Below, piece after piece: positions 38,159 through 46,606 of a stretch of DNA of 62,107 nt. The stretch lies in the NCBI RefSeq assembly GCF_900115615.1, contig NZ_FOXB01000010.1:1-62107 (forward strand), in the 5' to 3' direction. The notes under the pieces were generated by a model. It did no database searches and had not been told where the DNA came from. It was given only the letters and a program-made list of their open reading frames with translations. Position numbers and translations under genes: made by a program. The DNA is from Hydrogenimonas thermophila. Its GTDB lineage: Bacteria; Campylobacterota; Campylobacteria; Campylobacterales; Hydrogenimonadaceae. Position 1 is the stretch's first letter. Each line of letters opens with the position of its first letter.

Positions 38159-38724
38159 AAAATAGGACCTTACTACTGCACGGCTGGGGAGGCAGTGACT
38201 ACCCTCACTGGCAGGCTTGGTTGGCAAGTGAACTTGCTAAAGATTATGGAACTGTCAGTTTCCCTCTTATTCAACATCCACACTATCCACATATAAACAG
38301 ATGGAAAAAAGAGGTTAAATCGCATCTAAAAGATTTTAGACCAGATACTGTAATTTGCCACTCTCTTGCCAATACTCTTTGGTTTCATCTTTGCAATGAA
38401 GGAGAGATAGAGCCAGTTGAAAAGTTGATACTTGTTGCTCCTCCACGTCTTAACTGTGATATAGAGACAATAAAGAGTTTTTTTCCTGTCACTGCTCCAA
38501 AAAATCTTTTTGCAAAGAGTTCAATACTAGTTGTCTCTACCAATGATCCATATATGACACAAGATGAAGCGTGGGAGATGCAAGAGATACTGGGAATTCC
38601 AATGAAAGTAATAGAAAATGCAGGACACATAAATTCCGATAGCGGATATGGTGAGTGGCCTTGGATATTAGAGTATCTAAAAAGTGGTGAAATTTGTCCA
38701 ACAGAAGAGAGACCTAAATCATGA
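38155..38724 (+). CDS. RBBP9/YdeN-type alpha/beta hydrolase
   Basis: The 189-residue protein has [18 protein letters not shown] at the N-terminus, a nucleophile elbow CHSLANTLW, and the catalytic His in [16 protein letters not shown]. This matches the RBBP9/YdeN serine hydrolase family. Substrate is unknown. The GTG start at 38155 overlaps the dxr stop by 4 bp and its stop overlaps tsaD by 4 bp. Confidence 0.85.
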   Translation: MKNRTLLLHGWGGSDYPHWQAWLASELAKDYGTVSFPLIQHPHYPHINRWKKEVKSHLKDFRPDTVICHSLANTLWFHLCNEGEIEPVEKLILVAPPRLNCDIETIKSFFPVTAPKNLFAKSSILVVSTNDPYMTQDEAWEMQEILGIPMKVIENAGHINSDSGYGEWPWILEYLKSGEICPTEERPKS

Positions 38725-39710
38725 TTTTAAGTATAGAGAGCAGCTGTGATGATAGCTCTATTGCAATAACAGAGATTGCTACCAAAAAGCTTATTTTTCA
38801 TCGTAAAATTTCTCAAGAGCTTGAACATGCAAAGTATGGCGGTGTAGTACCAGAACTGGCAAGCAGGTTGCATGCAGTTGATTTGCCAAAACTTTTGGAA
38901 GAGGCTGAACCTTTTTTGAATGATTTAAAAGCAGTTGCTGTAACAAATGAACCAGGTCTTTCAGTCACTCTTCTTGAAGGTGTGGCAATGGCTCAGGCGC
39001 TAAGTATTGCTAAAGATTTGCCGCTTATTCCTATTAATCATCTTAAAGCTCATATATACTCACTTTTTATTGAAAAAGAGGCAATTTTTCCAATACTTGT
39101 ACTGCTGATCTCCGGCGGTCATACAATGGTACTAGATGTCAAAGGGTATGATGAGATAAAAGTTTTAGCTACTACTATGGATGACAGTTTTGGAGAGAGT
39201 TTTGACAAGGTAGCTAAGATGATGGGGCTTGGATATCCTGGAGGTCCTATTGTTGAAAAATTGGCTCTACAAGGTGATTCGAAAAAATTTTCTATGCCTA
39301 TTCCTCTTCAAAACTCACCAAAACTCGCTTTTAGCTACTCTGGAATCAAAAATGCTGTAAGGCTCGTTGTTGAAGCAAATCAGCCTCTTGATGAAGAAAC
39401 AAAAGCCGATATAGCAGCAAGTTTTCAAAAAGCGGCAATTGCCCATCTAATGCAAAAGAGCAAAAAGATATTTAAAGAGCTTAAGCCCAGAAATTTTGCT
39501 ATTGTTGGCGGTGCAAGTGCAAATCTGGCAGTACGTAAAGCATTTACCAATTTGTGTGAAGAATTTGACTGTAATATACATTTAGCAGATCTTGCCTACT
39601 GCTCCGACAATGCTGCAATGGTTGGACGATGCGCAGTTGATGCATATGAGTTAAAAAAGTTTATATCTGCTCTAGATATTGAAGTTCAGCCAAGAACAGA
39701 TGTCATTTAG
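38721..39710 (+). CDS. tsaD: tRNA threonylcarbamoyl transferase TsaD
   Basis: TsaD attaches threonylcarbamoyl to A37 of ANN-decoding tRNAs. The ASKHA fold begins [12 protein letters not shown]. The metal-binding HLKAH motif, [31 protein letters not shown], and [11 protein letters not shown] are present. Length is 329 residues. It converges with the bactofilin gene, overlapping by 8 bp at the 3' ends. Confidence 0.96.
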   Translation: MILSIESSCDDSSIAITEIATKKLIFHRKISQELEHAKYGGVVPELASRLHAVDLPKLLEEAEPFLNDLKAVAVTNEPGLSVTLLEGVAMAQALSIAKDLPLIPINHLKAHIYSLFIEKEAIFPILVLLISGGHTMVLDVKGYDEIKVLATTMDDSFGESFDKVAKMMGLGYPGGPIVEKLALQGDSKKFSMPIPLQNSPKLAFSYSGIKNAVRLVVEANQPLDEETKADIAASFQKAAIAHLMQKSKKIFKELKPRNFAIVGGASANLAVRKAFTNLCEEFDCNIHLADLAYCSDNAAMVGRCAVDAYELKKFISALDIEVQPRTDVI

Positions 39711-40119
39711 CATTTTGCTCTGGCTTTTGTTCAGGGCTATTAACTTTTTTTGTATCTATTGATGATCCGTTTTTTCTTAAACTTTCACCTATAAAGATCC
39801 CTTTTTGCTCTATTATAAGGTCCTCACATACAATTTTTCCTACAATTTTTCCTCCGCTTACAATTTCAACTACATCACTCTCAATACTACCTTCAAAAAA
39901 ACCACTTACCATAACCTTTTTAGCAAAAACTTCACCTTTTGCTCCACCTTTTTTGCCAATGCTTAAGCTATTGTCAATTTCTATTTTACCCTCTACATAT
40001 CCATCAATATGAAGTTTGCCTTGTACTAAAATTTTTCCTTCTATTTTTGTGCCGTGAGCGATGATGGTTGTGCTGTTTGAAGATGATGGCGTCGAATCTG
40101 ATTTACTAAAGAGTCCCAT
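39703..40119 (-). CDS. ccmA: Bactofilin (CcmA-like)
   Basis: Bactofilins polymerise into filaments that scaffold cell-shape enzymes. The 138-residue protein has the central beta-helix repeats ([31 protein letters not shown], and so on) between short disordered ends. It overlaps the upstream LytM peptidase gene by 79 bp. The same pairing occurs in Helicobacter pylori, where CcmA and Csd peptidases set helical shape. A GGAGA site precedes the ATG at 40119. Confidence 0.88.
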   Translation of the reverse strand: MGLFSKSDSTPSSSNSTTIIAHGTKIEGKILVQGKLHIDGYVEGKIEIDNSLSIGKKGGAKGEVFAKKVMVSGFFEGSIESDVVEIVSGGKIVGKIVCEDLIIEQKGIFIGESLRKNGSSIDTKKVNSPEQKPEQNAK

Positions 40120-40955
40120 TTTACTGCTTTCTCCTTTCTAAAAATAGTGTCAAAATTTTTTAAATCCCATTTTATGAACTTTAGAGGGTTTAATGATATT
40201 TGAAGATATCTAATCTCATAATGAAGATGAGGACCATTGCTTAAACCACTGTTGCCAGTATATGCAATAATATCACCTTTTTTAACAAAATCACCTGTTT
40301 TTACTTTACATTTATATAGATGGCCATATAAAGTTTTAAACCCATAAGCATGATCAAGAATCAAAAGCACTCCAAAGCCACTTCTTTTATGTGGACCTGC
40401 AAATTCAACAATTCCATCAGCCGGTGCACGTACAGGAGTTTTAAGAGGTGCCCTAAGATCAATGCCTTGGTGAAACTCTTTTTTCTTTAATATAGGATGA
40501 ATTCTATTTCCATATTTACCAGTAATACCATTATATGGTACAGGTGAACCATTTGGAATGAGTTGCAACATTAAACTTTTAAGTGCGGCATCAGGGTGTA
40601 TTGCTTCAACACGAGTGATTAGGTTGACCTCTTTTGCAGGTTTTATACCTAAAAGCTCTTCTATGCTTTGGATTTTTTCATTAACAGAAGATAGTTCTTG
40701 AGATTTAGCTTGGATTTTTTCATAAAGTTCTCTATTTTTGCTTTGAAGAGAATCTTTTTTATTTTCCAATAAAAGAGTCTCTTTTTGCAATATATCAACT
40801 TTTTTAGATAAGTAGTAAATGGCAGTACCGGAAAAAATAAGCAATAAAGTTACAAATATAATAGAATACAGAAGTAATTTTTTTATAATTTTACTAATAG
40901 TAAAGTGTTTAGAACCGTATATATCGGTAACTGTAATTAAGATTTTATTTCTCAT
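40041..40955 (-). CDS. LytM (M23) peptidoglycan endopeptidase, Csd1/Csd2-like
   Basis: The 304-residue protein has one N-terminal membrane helix (about 25-49), a coiled coil (about 52-100) and a C-terminal M23 domain. The zinc and catalytic residues are intact: HQGIDLRAP, YGHLYK and NGPHLHYEI. It would cleave cross-links in the periplasm. The 3' end overlaps the bactofilin gene, matching the Csd/CcmA cell-shape module of Campylobacterota. Confidence 0.88.
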   Translation of the reverse strand: MRNKILITVTDIYGSKHFTISKIIKKLLLYSIIFVTLLLIFSGTAIYYLSKKVDILQKETLLLENKKDSLQSKNRELYEKIQAKSQELSSVNEKIQSIEELLGIKPAKEVNLITRVEAIHPDAALKSLMLQLIPNGSPVPYNGITGKYGNRIHPILKKKEFHQGIDLRAPLKTPVRAPADGIVEFAGPHKRSGFGVLLILDHAYGFKTLYGHLYKCKVKTGDFVKKGDIIAYTGNSGLSNGPHLHYEIRYLQISLNPLKFIKWDLKNFDTIFRKEKAVKWDSLVNQIRRHHLQTAQPSSLTAQK

Positions 40956-41081
40956 ATATTCTTTCTAAAAAGCAGTTATAAATAAAAAAACTATATTTCT
41001 TATTGTAGCATATAGTATTTATGGTTTTTAGTAATCATTTTAAATCTTGTTAAATTATTCAGGAAAAAAATTAAAATATTT

Positions 41082-41108
41082 TAATTAAGACAAAATTTAT
41101 CCTAATTA
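41082..41108. promoter_or_regulatory. 27-bp palindrome in the tpx promoter (shared with nifS)
   Basis: This near-perfect inverted repeat is centred on 41095 with left half TAATTAAGACAAA. It is identical at 25 of 27 positions to the palindrome upstream of nifS. A TACAAT -10-like element follows at 41111-41116. The -35 region would then fall inside the palindrome, as expected for a repressor site. Confidence 0.6.
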
Positions 41109-41190
41109 AGTACAATAACGTCAAGCACATTGATTGTGCACGTTCATATTGAATATGTCAATAAAACAAAAACAATAAAAAGGAAATCCT

Positions 41191-41709
41191 ATGGCAACAA
41201 CTAAGCTTAAAGGTAATGAAGTAAAATTGGCTGGTAATGAAGTTAATGTTGGAGATAAAGCTCCAGAAGTAACTGTAGTAAATTCTGACGGTCTTGCAGA
41301 TAAAAAAGTTGGTGGAGCACAAGATAAAGTACAACTTCTTGTAGTAGTTCCTTCACTTGATACACCAGTTTGTGCAGCAGAAACTCGTAAGTTCAATGAA
41401 AAAGCTGCTCAAATTGAAGGTGTTGATACAACTGTTATCTCTATGGACCTTCCATTTGCTGCTGGACGTTTCTGTTCTGCTGAGGGAATTGAAAACCTTA
41501 CAGTTGCATCTGACTTCCGTAACAAAGATTTTGCAAACGCATATGGTGTTCTTATTGCTGAAGGTCCACTTGCAGGTGTAACTGCTCGTGCAATCTTTGT
41601 TATTGACAGAGATGGTACTGTTGTTTACAAGCAACTTGTTCCTGAAATTACTGAAGAACCAGAGTATGAAGAGGCTCTTGAAGCTGCAAAAGCTGCTGCT
41701 AGCAAATAA
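41191..41709 (+). CDS. tpx: Thiol peroxidase (Tpx-type atypical 2-Cys peroxiredoxin)
   Basis: Tpx reduces hydroperoxides with thioredoxin. The peroxidatic Cys61 lies in PSLDTPVCAAETRKFN and the resolving Cys95 in GRFCSAEGIENLT, spaced as in the Tpx family. Length is 172 residues. An AAAGGAAA site precedes the ATG. It is a single-gene unit with its own promoter palindrome and terminator. Confidence 0.95.
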   Translation: MATTKLKGNEVKLAGNEVNVGDKAPEVTVVNSDGLADKKVGGAQDKVQLLVVVPSLDTPVCAAETRKFNEKAAQIEGVDTTVISMDLPFAAGRFCSAEGIENLTVASDFRNKDFANAYGVLIAEGPLAGVTARAIFVIDRDGTVVYKQLVPEITEEPEYEEALEAAKAAASK

Positions 41710-41747
41710 TTTTAAAATATAAAGCTGCTACATTAGGGGAAATAAAA

Positions 41748-41775
41748 GGGTTGGCTTTAAGCCATCCCTTTTTTT
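41748..41775 (+). terminator. Rho-independent terminator of tpx
   Basis: GGGTTGGCT (41748-41756) and AGCCATCCC (41760-41768) form a stem with one mismatch, followed by seven T residues. Confidence 0.8.
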
Positions 41776-41925
41776 AATTTAATATAAACTACAAAACTGA
41801 CTCTTTCTAAAAACTTCAAAATAATACACATTTATTCTCTTTATTTTAACTGTGGTATACTGCATAAAGATTATTTTTTATTATAAAAAATAATTTGAGT
41901 AAGATTGTTGATAATAAAAATTTTG

Positions 41926-41941
41926 ATGAATAGCCATTCAT
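41926..41941. promoter_or_regulatory. TetR-type operator candidate upstream of psr operon 1
   Basis: ATGAAT-AGCC-ATTCAT is a perfect 6-bp inverted repeat, about 84 bp before the psrA start. A related half (TAACCATTCATTCATT) follows at about 41997-42012, next to the ribosome site. The same core (TGAATAGCCATT) recurs upstream of psr operon 2 at 46492, and AATGAATATTCATT is upstream of tetR at 52736. Confidence 0.55.
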
Positions 41942-42024
41942 TAAATTAAAATTAAATTTATCAGCAAGTAGTTACACTTCTGTATGTGTTAATAAATAAC
42001 CATTCATTCATTAAAGGAGACTTC

Positions 42025-44463
42025 ATGGAAGTGGAAATCTCAAGAAGAAGATTCCTTCAGGGAACAGTTGCTTTGACTGTTCTTGGTGCTTCTGGGGTAT
42101 CTGGCTCAGGTTTGCTTAAAACCAGTGATGCTAGAGCTGACAGTAGCAAGAGAAAAGTTGTTCCTACACTTTGTGAAATGTGTGTCAACAAGTGTGCGGC
42201 ATATGCAGTAGTAGAGAATGGTATTGTGAAAAAGCTAGATCCAAACCCTCACTTTCCAAAATCGAAAAATATGTTATGTGCCAGGGGAAATGCCGGTATT
42301 CATGCACTCTATGATCCAGATAGATTAAAGTACCCAATGATTAGAGTAGGTAAAAAGGGTGAAGGCAAGTTTAAACGTGTAACTTGGGATGAAGCGTATG
42401 AAGCTATTCTTAATGGTACAGATAAATTCAAAGGTTTAAAACAGATCCTTGAAGAGGAGAAAGATAACAGATCAACTATCTCTTACTGTGCTGGTGAAGG
42501 TATGGCAGAGCATACATTTAAAAGTTTCATGGCAGATAAATTTGGTTCTTCAAACTTTGTAAATCATGCATCTATCTGTCTGCAGACAACAGTTTCAGGC
42601 TATGCTCTAACTATAGGCGGATATGGTCTTGATGATTTGGAGAATGCAAATTATGTAATTATGGCAGGTGCCAATCGTGCAGAAGCAATAATTACACCTG
42701 ATACTATGGATATTTTCAAACGTACAAGAGGACGTGGAGCTAAACTTGTAGTTATTGACCCAAGATATACAAATACAGCAGCTCAAGCTGATAGATGGGT
42801 TCCTATAAAAGTAGGAACAGACTTAGCATTTGTTTTAGCTCTTACATATGTTGTAATGACAGAGACTCTTTATAATAAAAAGTTTGTTGAAGAGAATGTT
42901 GATGGTTTTGAAGAGTATCGAAACTATATTGTTAATGAGAAAAAGTACACTCCTGAATGGGCAGAGAAAATTACAGGGGTGGATGCTGAAACTATTAGAA
43001 CTATAGCACGTGAATTTATGGCTCATGCACCAAGAGCTATCTACTATCAAGGTCGTCGTACAGCGTGGAGTAAACAAGATTTTCAACTTAGACGAGCTCA
43101 GGCAATATTTACAGCTTTGGGTGGTGGTATAGATGTAAAAGGTGGAATTGTTTTTGGAAAGAAACTACCTTTGGGAAGTCATGAAATAAATGCACCAATG
43201 TATGCAAATGCTGAGTCTAGAATAGATCGTAAAGAGGCGGCTATTGTAGGTGGTAGTGGAACCTGGATAGGTTTTAGAAATATGATTGTAGAGGATCGTA
43301 CGCCATATCCAGTTAGAGGAATGTTTATCTATAAACAGAACCCAATGTTAAGCGTACCAAATACAAAAAAAACAAGACAAATGTTTGAAAAGATGGATTT
43401 GGTAGTTGCTATAGATACAATGCCAAGCGACACAGTAATGATGGCTGATGTAGTTTTGCCTGAGTGTACATATCTTGAGCGTGAAGATCCTGTTAAATCG
43501 TTTGGAGGTATAGAGCCATCTATTGTATTGCGTCAAAAAGCAATTGATCCAATGTATGACACTAAGCCTGTTATTGAGATTATCAGAGGGTTGGCTCAGA
43601 AGGTTTCGAAACCTCTTTTTGAGATAAGCAAGAAGTATGATGAAGATCTTCAAAGTGAGTTAGAAGATCGTCCAGAAGAAGAGGTTTACAATGAAGATGG
43701 CTGGAACTTGGCAGATGCTTACCTTCAAAGTCAAGAAGAGATCAATGAACATCTTGTAGTAAGTGAGTATGGAAAAGAGGCTTACGAGACTTTAAAAGAG
43801 AAGGGTGTCTTCTATCCAAATATGGATAAATACTTTAAAAAGATATCTGAAAATGAGTATGAGTACTACCCTGAAGAGGCAAGATACTACTCTGTCAATG
43901 CATTAGAGAAATTTGACAACAGTGTTTACCACGATACCTGCGTAGATGAAAAAGAGATAGCAGCACTTAGACGCAAATTTAAGACACCATCAGGGAAAGT
44001 GCAGTGTAACTTTAAATCATTGGCAAAAAAAGGTATTGATCCTATGCCAACTTGGCATGATGAGATGTATCAAGAGACGCCAGAAGGTAAATTTAAATTT
44101 ATTACAGGAAGACACGCTCAGTTTACACAAAACTCCACTGCAAATAATATTATGCTTCTTGATCTAATGCGTGAAAACTATCTTTGGATAAACAAAGAAG
44201 AGGCAGAAAAACGGGGTATAAAATATGGTGACTTGGTAGAGGTAGAAAGTAAAATAGGAAAGGTTCGTATAAAAGCGTATCCAACCAGCAAAATTATACC
44301 TGGTGTTCTCTTTTATGTTCATGGTTTTGGAAGTGAAAGTACAGGTATGACATTTGGTTACAGAAATGGTGCTAGTGATAACTTGATTATAGAAGATGTC
44401 ATAGAACCTGTATTTGGCAGTGCAGCGATGCATGAAACAATTGTCGATGTAAGAAAGGTGTGA
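42025..44463 (+). CDS. psrA: Polysulfide/thiosulfate reductase-type molybdopterin catalytic subunit (copy 1)
   Basis: This 812-residue DMSO-reductase-family enzyme has a Tat signal (SRRRFLQ at residues 6-12), so it is exported folded. The [4Fe-4S] cysteines are Cys50, 53, 57 and 85. The cysteine in NHASICLQTTV is the probable molybdenum ligand. It most resembles PsrA/PhsA subunits, though substrate (polysulfide, thiosulfate, tetrathionate) cannot be read with certainty. I choose the ATG at 42025 with AAGGAGA upstream; the frame extends to 41986. PsrB- and PsrC-type subunits follow. Confidence 0.87.
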   Translation: MEVEISRRRFLQGTVALTVLGASGVSGSGLLKTSDARADSSKRKVVPTLCEMCVNKCAAYAVVENGIVKKLDPNPHFPKSKNMLCARGNAGIHALYDPDRLKYPMIRVGKKGEGKFKRVTWDEAYEAILNGTDKFKGLKQILEEEKDNRSTISYCAGEGMAEHTFKSFMADKFGSSNFVNHASICLQTTVSGYALTIGGYGLDDLENANYVIMAGANRAEAIITPDTMDIFKRTRGRGAKLVVIDPRYTNTAAQADRWVPIKVGTDLAFVLALTYVVMTETLYNKKFVEENVDGFEEYRNYIVNEKKYTPEWAEKITGVDAETIRTIAREFMAHAPRAIYYQGRRTAWSKQDFQLRRAQAIFTALGGGIDVKGGIVFGKKLPLGSHEINAPMYANAESRIDRKEAAIVGGSGTWIGFRNMIVEDRTPYPVRGMFIYKQNPMLSVPNTKKTRQMFEKMDLVVAIDTMPSDTVMMADVVLPECTYLEREDPVKSFGGIEPSIVLRQKAIDPMYDTKPVIEIIRGLAQKVSKPLFEISKKYDEDLQSELEDRPEEEVYNEDGWNLADAYLQSQEEINEHLVVSEYGKEAYETLKEKGVFYPNMDKYFKKISENEYEYYPEEARYYSVNALEKFDNSVYHDTCVDEKEIAALRRKFKTPSGKVQCNFKSLAKKGIDPMPTWHDEMYQETPEGKFKFITGRHAQFTQNSTANNIMLLDLMRENYLWINKEEAEKRGIKYGDLVEVESKIGKVRIKAYPTSKIIPGVLFYVHGFGSESTGMTFGYRNGASDNLIIEDVIEPVFGSAAMHETIVDVRKV

Positions 44464-44465
44464 TC

Positions 44466-45140
44466 ATGAATTTTGCAATGGCATTGGATTATCAAAGTTG
44501 TATCAACTGTAAAGCATGTGAGACAGCATGTAAAGAGGAAAATGGTGTTCAACTTGGTGCAGATAAACAGCGTATATGGGTTGGACAGACAGAAGAGACA
44601 ATATTTGGCAGACCTTTTGTAAACTTCTACCCTTCACAGTGTAACCACTGTTTAGATGCCCCTTGTGTAGATGTTTGCCCAACAAATGCAAGTCATTTTG
44701 CAGTAGGCGGTTTAGTAATGGTTGACAAAGAGAAGTGTATTCTTTGTAAAGGTTGTATGGAGGCTTGCCCATATGATGCTCGTTTTGTTGATGACAAAAA
44801 GGTTGCTGTTGACAAGTGTACATTCTGTTACGATACCCGCATTTTAAATGGTGAAACTACAACAGCTTGTCAAGCTACCTGTCCTACCAAAGTAAGACTT
44901 TTTGGAGATTTGGATGATGAAAATGGTGAATTGGTACAACTTCTAAAGAGTCGTAAGTTTTTTGTTCTTAAAGAGGATGAGGGGACAGTTCCTAAGCTTT
45001 TCTATCTTGTACCAGAACAAGACGAAAATTTTGCAATGAGATCAATTGGACACAATACAAAGATATATACGTGGGATGAGTTTAAGCCTATTATTGAAAA
45101 AGCTAAAGCAAAAAGGAGTCCACAATGGAAAAGTATGTAA
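44466..45140 (+). CDS. psrB: Four-cluster ferredoxin electron-transfer subunit (PsrB type, copy 1)
   Basis: The 224-residue subunit has sixteen clustered cysteines in four [4Fe-4S] motifs, starting CINCKACETAC, then CNHCLDAPCVDVCP, CILCKGCMEACP and CTFCYDT...CQATCP. It carries electrons between the membrane subunit and the molybdenum subunit. It lacks its own signal, as expected for co-export with PsrA. The ATG at 44466 is preferred; a GTG at 44460 is upstream. A C-terminal tail of about 40 residues extends beyond copy 2. Confidence 0.9.
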   Translation: MNFAMALDYQSCINCKACETACKEENGVQLGADKQRIWVGQTEETIFGRPFVNFYPSQCNHCLDAPCVDVCPTNASHFAVGGLVMVDKEKCILCKGCMEACPYDARFVDDKKVAVDKCTFCYDTRILNGETTTACQATCPTKVRLFGDLDDENGELVQLLKSRKFFVLKEDEGTVPKLFYLVPEQDENFAMRSIGHNTKIYTWDEFKPIIEKAKAKRSPQWKSM

Positions 45141-46393
45141 TAGCAGGTCTTGAAATCAATAGAGTCTCATTCAAAGATCTATTTTTCAATAGGACAATGC
45201 TAATTGCCTATATTCTATTAGCATTGGGAATATATGGTATTTATGAAGTATTTGATGAGAGATACTTTATGCTCACAGCAAATGCACATGATGCTGCACT
45301 AAATCCTGGAAGCAGAGATGTTGCAATAGCAATGAAAGAGGCAGTATTTGGTGATGGGGGTGAAGTAAAGCGTGATGCTCCTTGGTCTTTGTATATTGTC
45401 AATTATATGTATATGATTTACAGTGGTAGTGGAATAATCTTTTTAGTGGCATTGGCTGAGATTTTTAATGTTGAGATTATTAAAAAGACAGCGGCTGGTT
45501 TTATGATGTTTGGGTTAGCAATGGTATTTGGAGGTCTCTTTACTATTGCAGTTGACCTAAATATTTTACATATGCATTGGATGTTCTTATCTCCAAATGT
45601 AACTGCAGGTATGTGGCTAATGCTTCCTCTTTATCTTTTTTATATTCCATTTGTTCTTTTTGAGATATATCTTTTAATTACAAAAAATCATGAATGGGCA
45701 AAAAGGATAGCTTATCCGGTTATCATAATGAGTATTGTTGTAGACATTGTTGAGTACTACATTCAAGCAAAACTTTTTGATATGAATACAGCACGACACC
45801 TTTGGACAACATACCCTGCATTGACACTATACTTTATTGTTTCAGCATTTGTTGCTGCAGTTGCAATTATGATCATCTACTCAATCTTTGTCTATCGTGA
45901 CAAGCTAAAAGATGAGTTTGGTGAGTTATTGAATCTACTTAGAAAAACATCACTTTATGTAATTGGATTGTTAGCAGCTTATGAAGCAACAGCTTTTTTG
46001 TTTATCGACAAAAATTGGGGAGGTATCATACTTTTTGGTGACTTTAAGTACTACTTTTATCTCTATCTCTCTTTAGCAGTAGCATTGCCTTTTATGATGG
46101 AGTTTAAAGGGCATAAAAGTATTGTGTTAACTTCATTAGGAGCTGTATCAATGATTATTGGTACCTATATAGGTCGTTATATTTTTGTTTATGGCGGTAA
46201 TGCGTATCCGATGAGCGATAGATTTGGTACAGGATTTGAAAAATATGGTGAGTATGAGCAGATGAAAGATTTTATTTTCTATTTTCCTCATTTTGGGGAA
46301 GTACTTGTTGTTATAGGCTCAATAGGCGTTGTATTAGCTGCATATAAAATATTCGATTCTCTCTTCTCTGTTTCTCGCATCTCTTCTCACTAA
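45125..46393 (+). CDS. psrC: NrfD/PsrC-like quinone-interacting membrane subunit (copy 1)
   Basis: The 422-residue protein has about nine to ten membrane helices and belongs to the NrfD/PsrC family, which exchanges electrons with quinone. It is longer than the Wolinella PsrC. It overlaps psrB by 16 bp, so the three genes form one operon. A strong hairpin follows its stop. Confidence 0.85.
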   Translation: MEKYVIAGLEINRVSFKDLFFNRTMLIAYILLALGIYGIYEVFDERYFMLTANAHDAALNPGSRDVAIAMKEAVFGDGGEVKRDAPWSLYIVNYMYMIYSGSGIIFLVALAEIFNVEIIKKTAAGFMMFGLAMVFGGLFTIAVDLNILHMHWMFLSPNVTAGMWLMLPLYLFYIPFVLFEIYLLITKNHEWAKRIAYPVIIMSIVVDIVEYYIQAKLFDMNTARHLWTTYPALTLYFIVSAFVAAVAIMIIYSIFVYRDKLKDEFGELLNLLRKTSLYVIGLLAAYEATAFLFIDKNWGGIILFGDFKYYFYLYLSLAVALPFMMEFKGHKSIVLTSLGAVSMIIGTYIGRYIFVYGGNAYPMSDRFGTGFEKYGEYEQMKDFIFYFPHFGEVLVVIGSIGVVLAAYKIFDSLFSVSRISSH

Positions 46394-46399
46394 AAAAGG

Positions 46400-46435
46400 T
46401 TGTAGAACATCAAATTATTTGTTGATGTTCTACAA
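46400..46435. terminator. Strong hairpin after psr operon 1
   Basis: TTGTAGAACATCAA (46400-46413) pairs perfectly with TTGATGTTCTACAA (46422-46435), a 14-bp stem with an 8-base loop. It begins 7 bp after the psrC stop. It probably insulates the two tandem psr operons. Confidence 0.75.
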
Positions 46436-46491
46436 ATATATTTATTATAAGCTGCTTCTATTTTTATTATAACTAAAAAAAATCTATATAC

Positions 46492-46506
46492 TGAATAGCC
46501 ATTTAT
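46492..46506. promoter_or_regulatory. TetR-type operator candidate upstream of psr operon 2
   Basis: TGAATAGCCATTTAT shares TGAATAGCCATT with the operator candidate of psr operon 1 and lies about 100 bp before the second psrA start. Confidence 0.5.
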
Positions 46507-46606
46507 CTCATTTAAGTAGGAAAATATAAATATTAACTTATCATTTTCATAAGCGGTCATAATGATGTGTTTAGATCGCAATCTGTTTTGAGAGGAGTGG
46601 TTGCTT

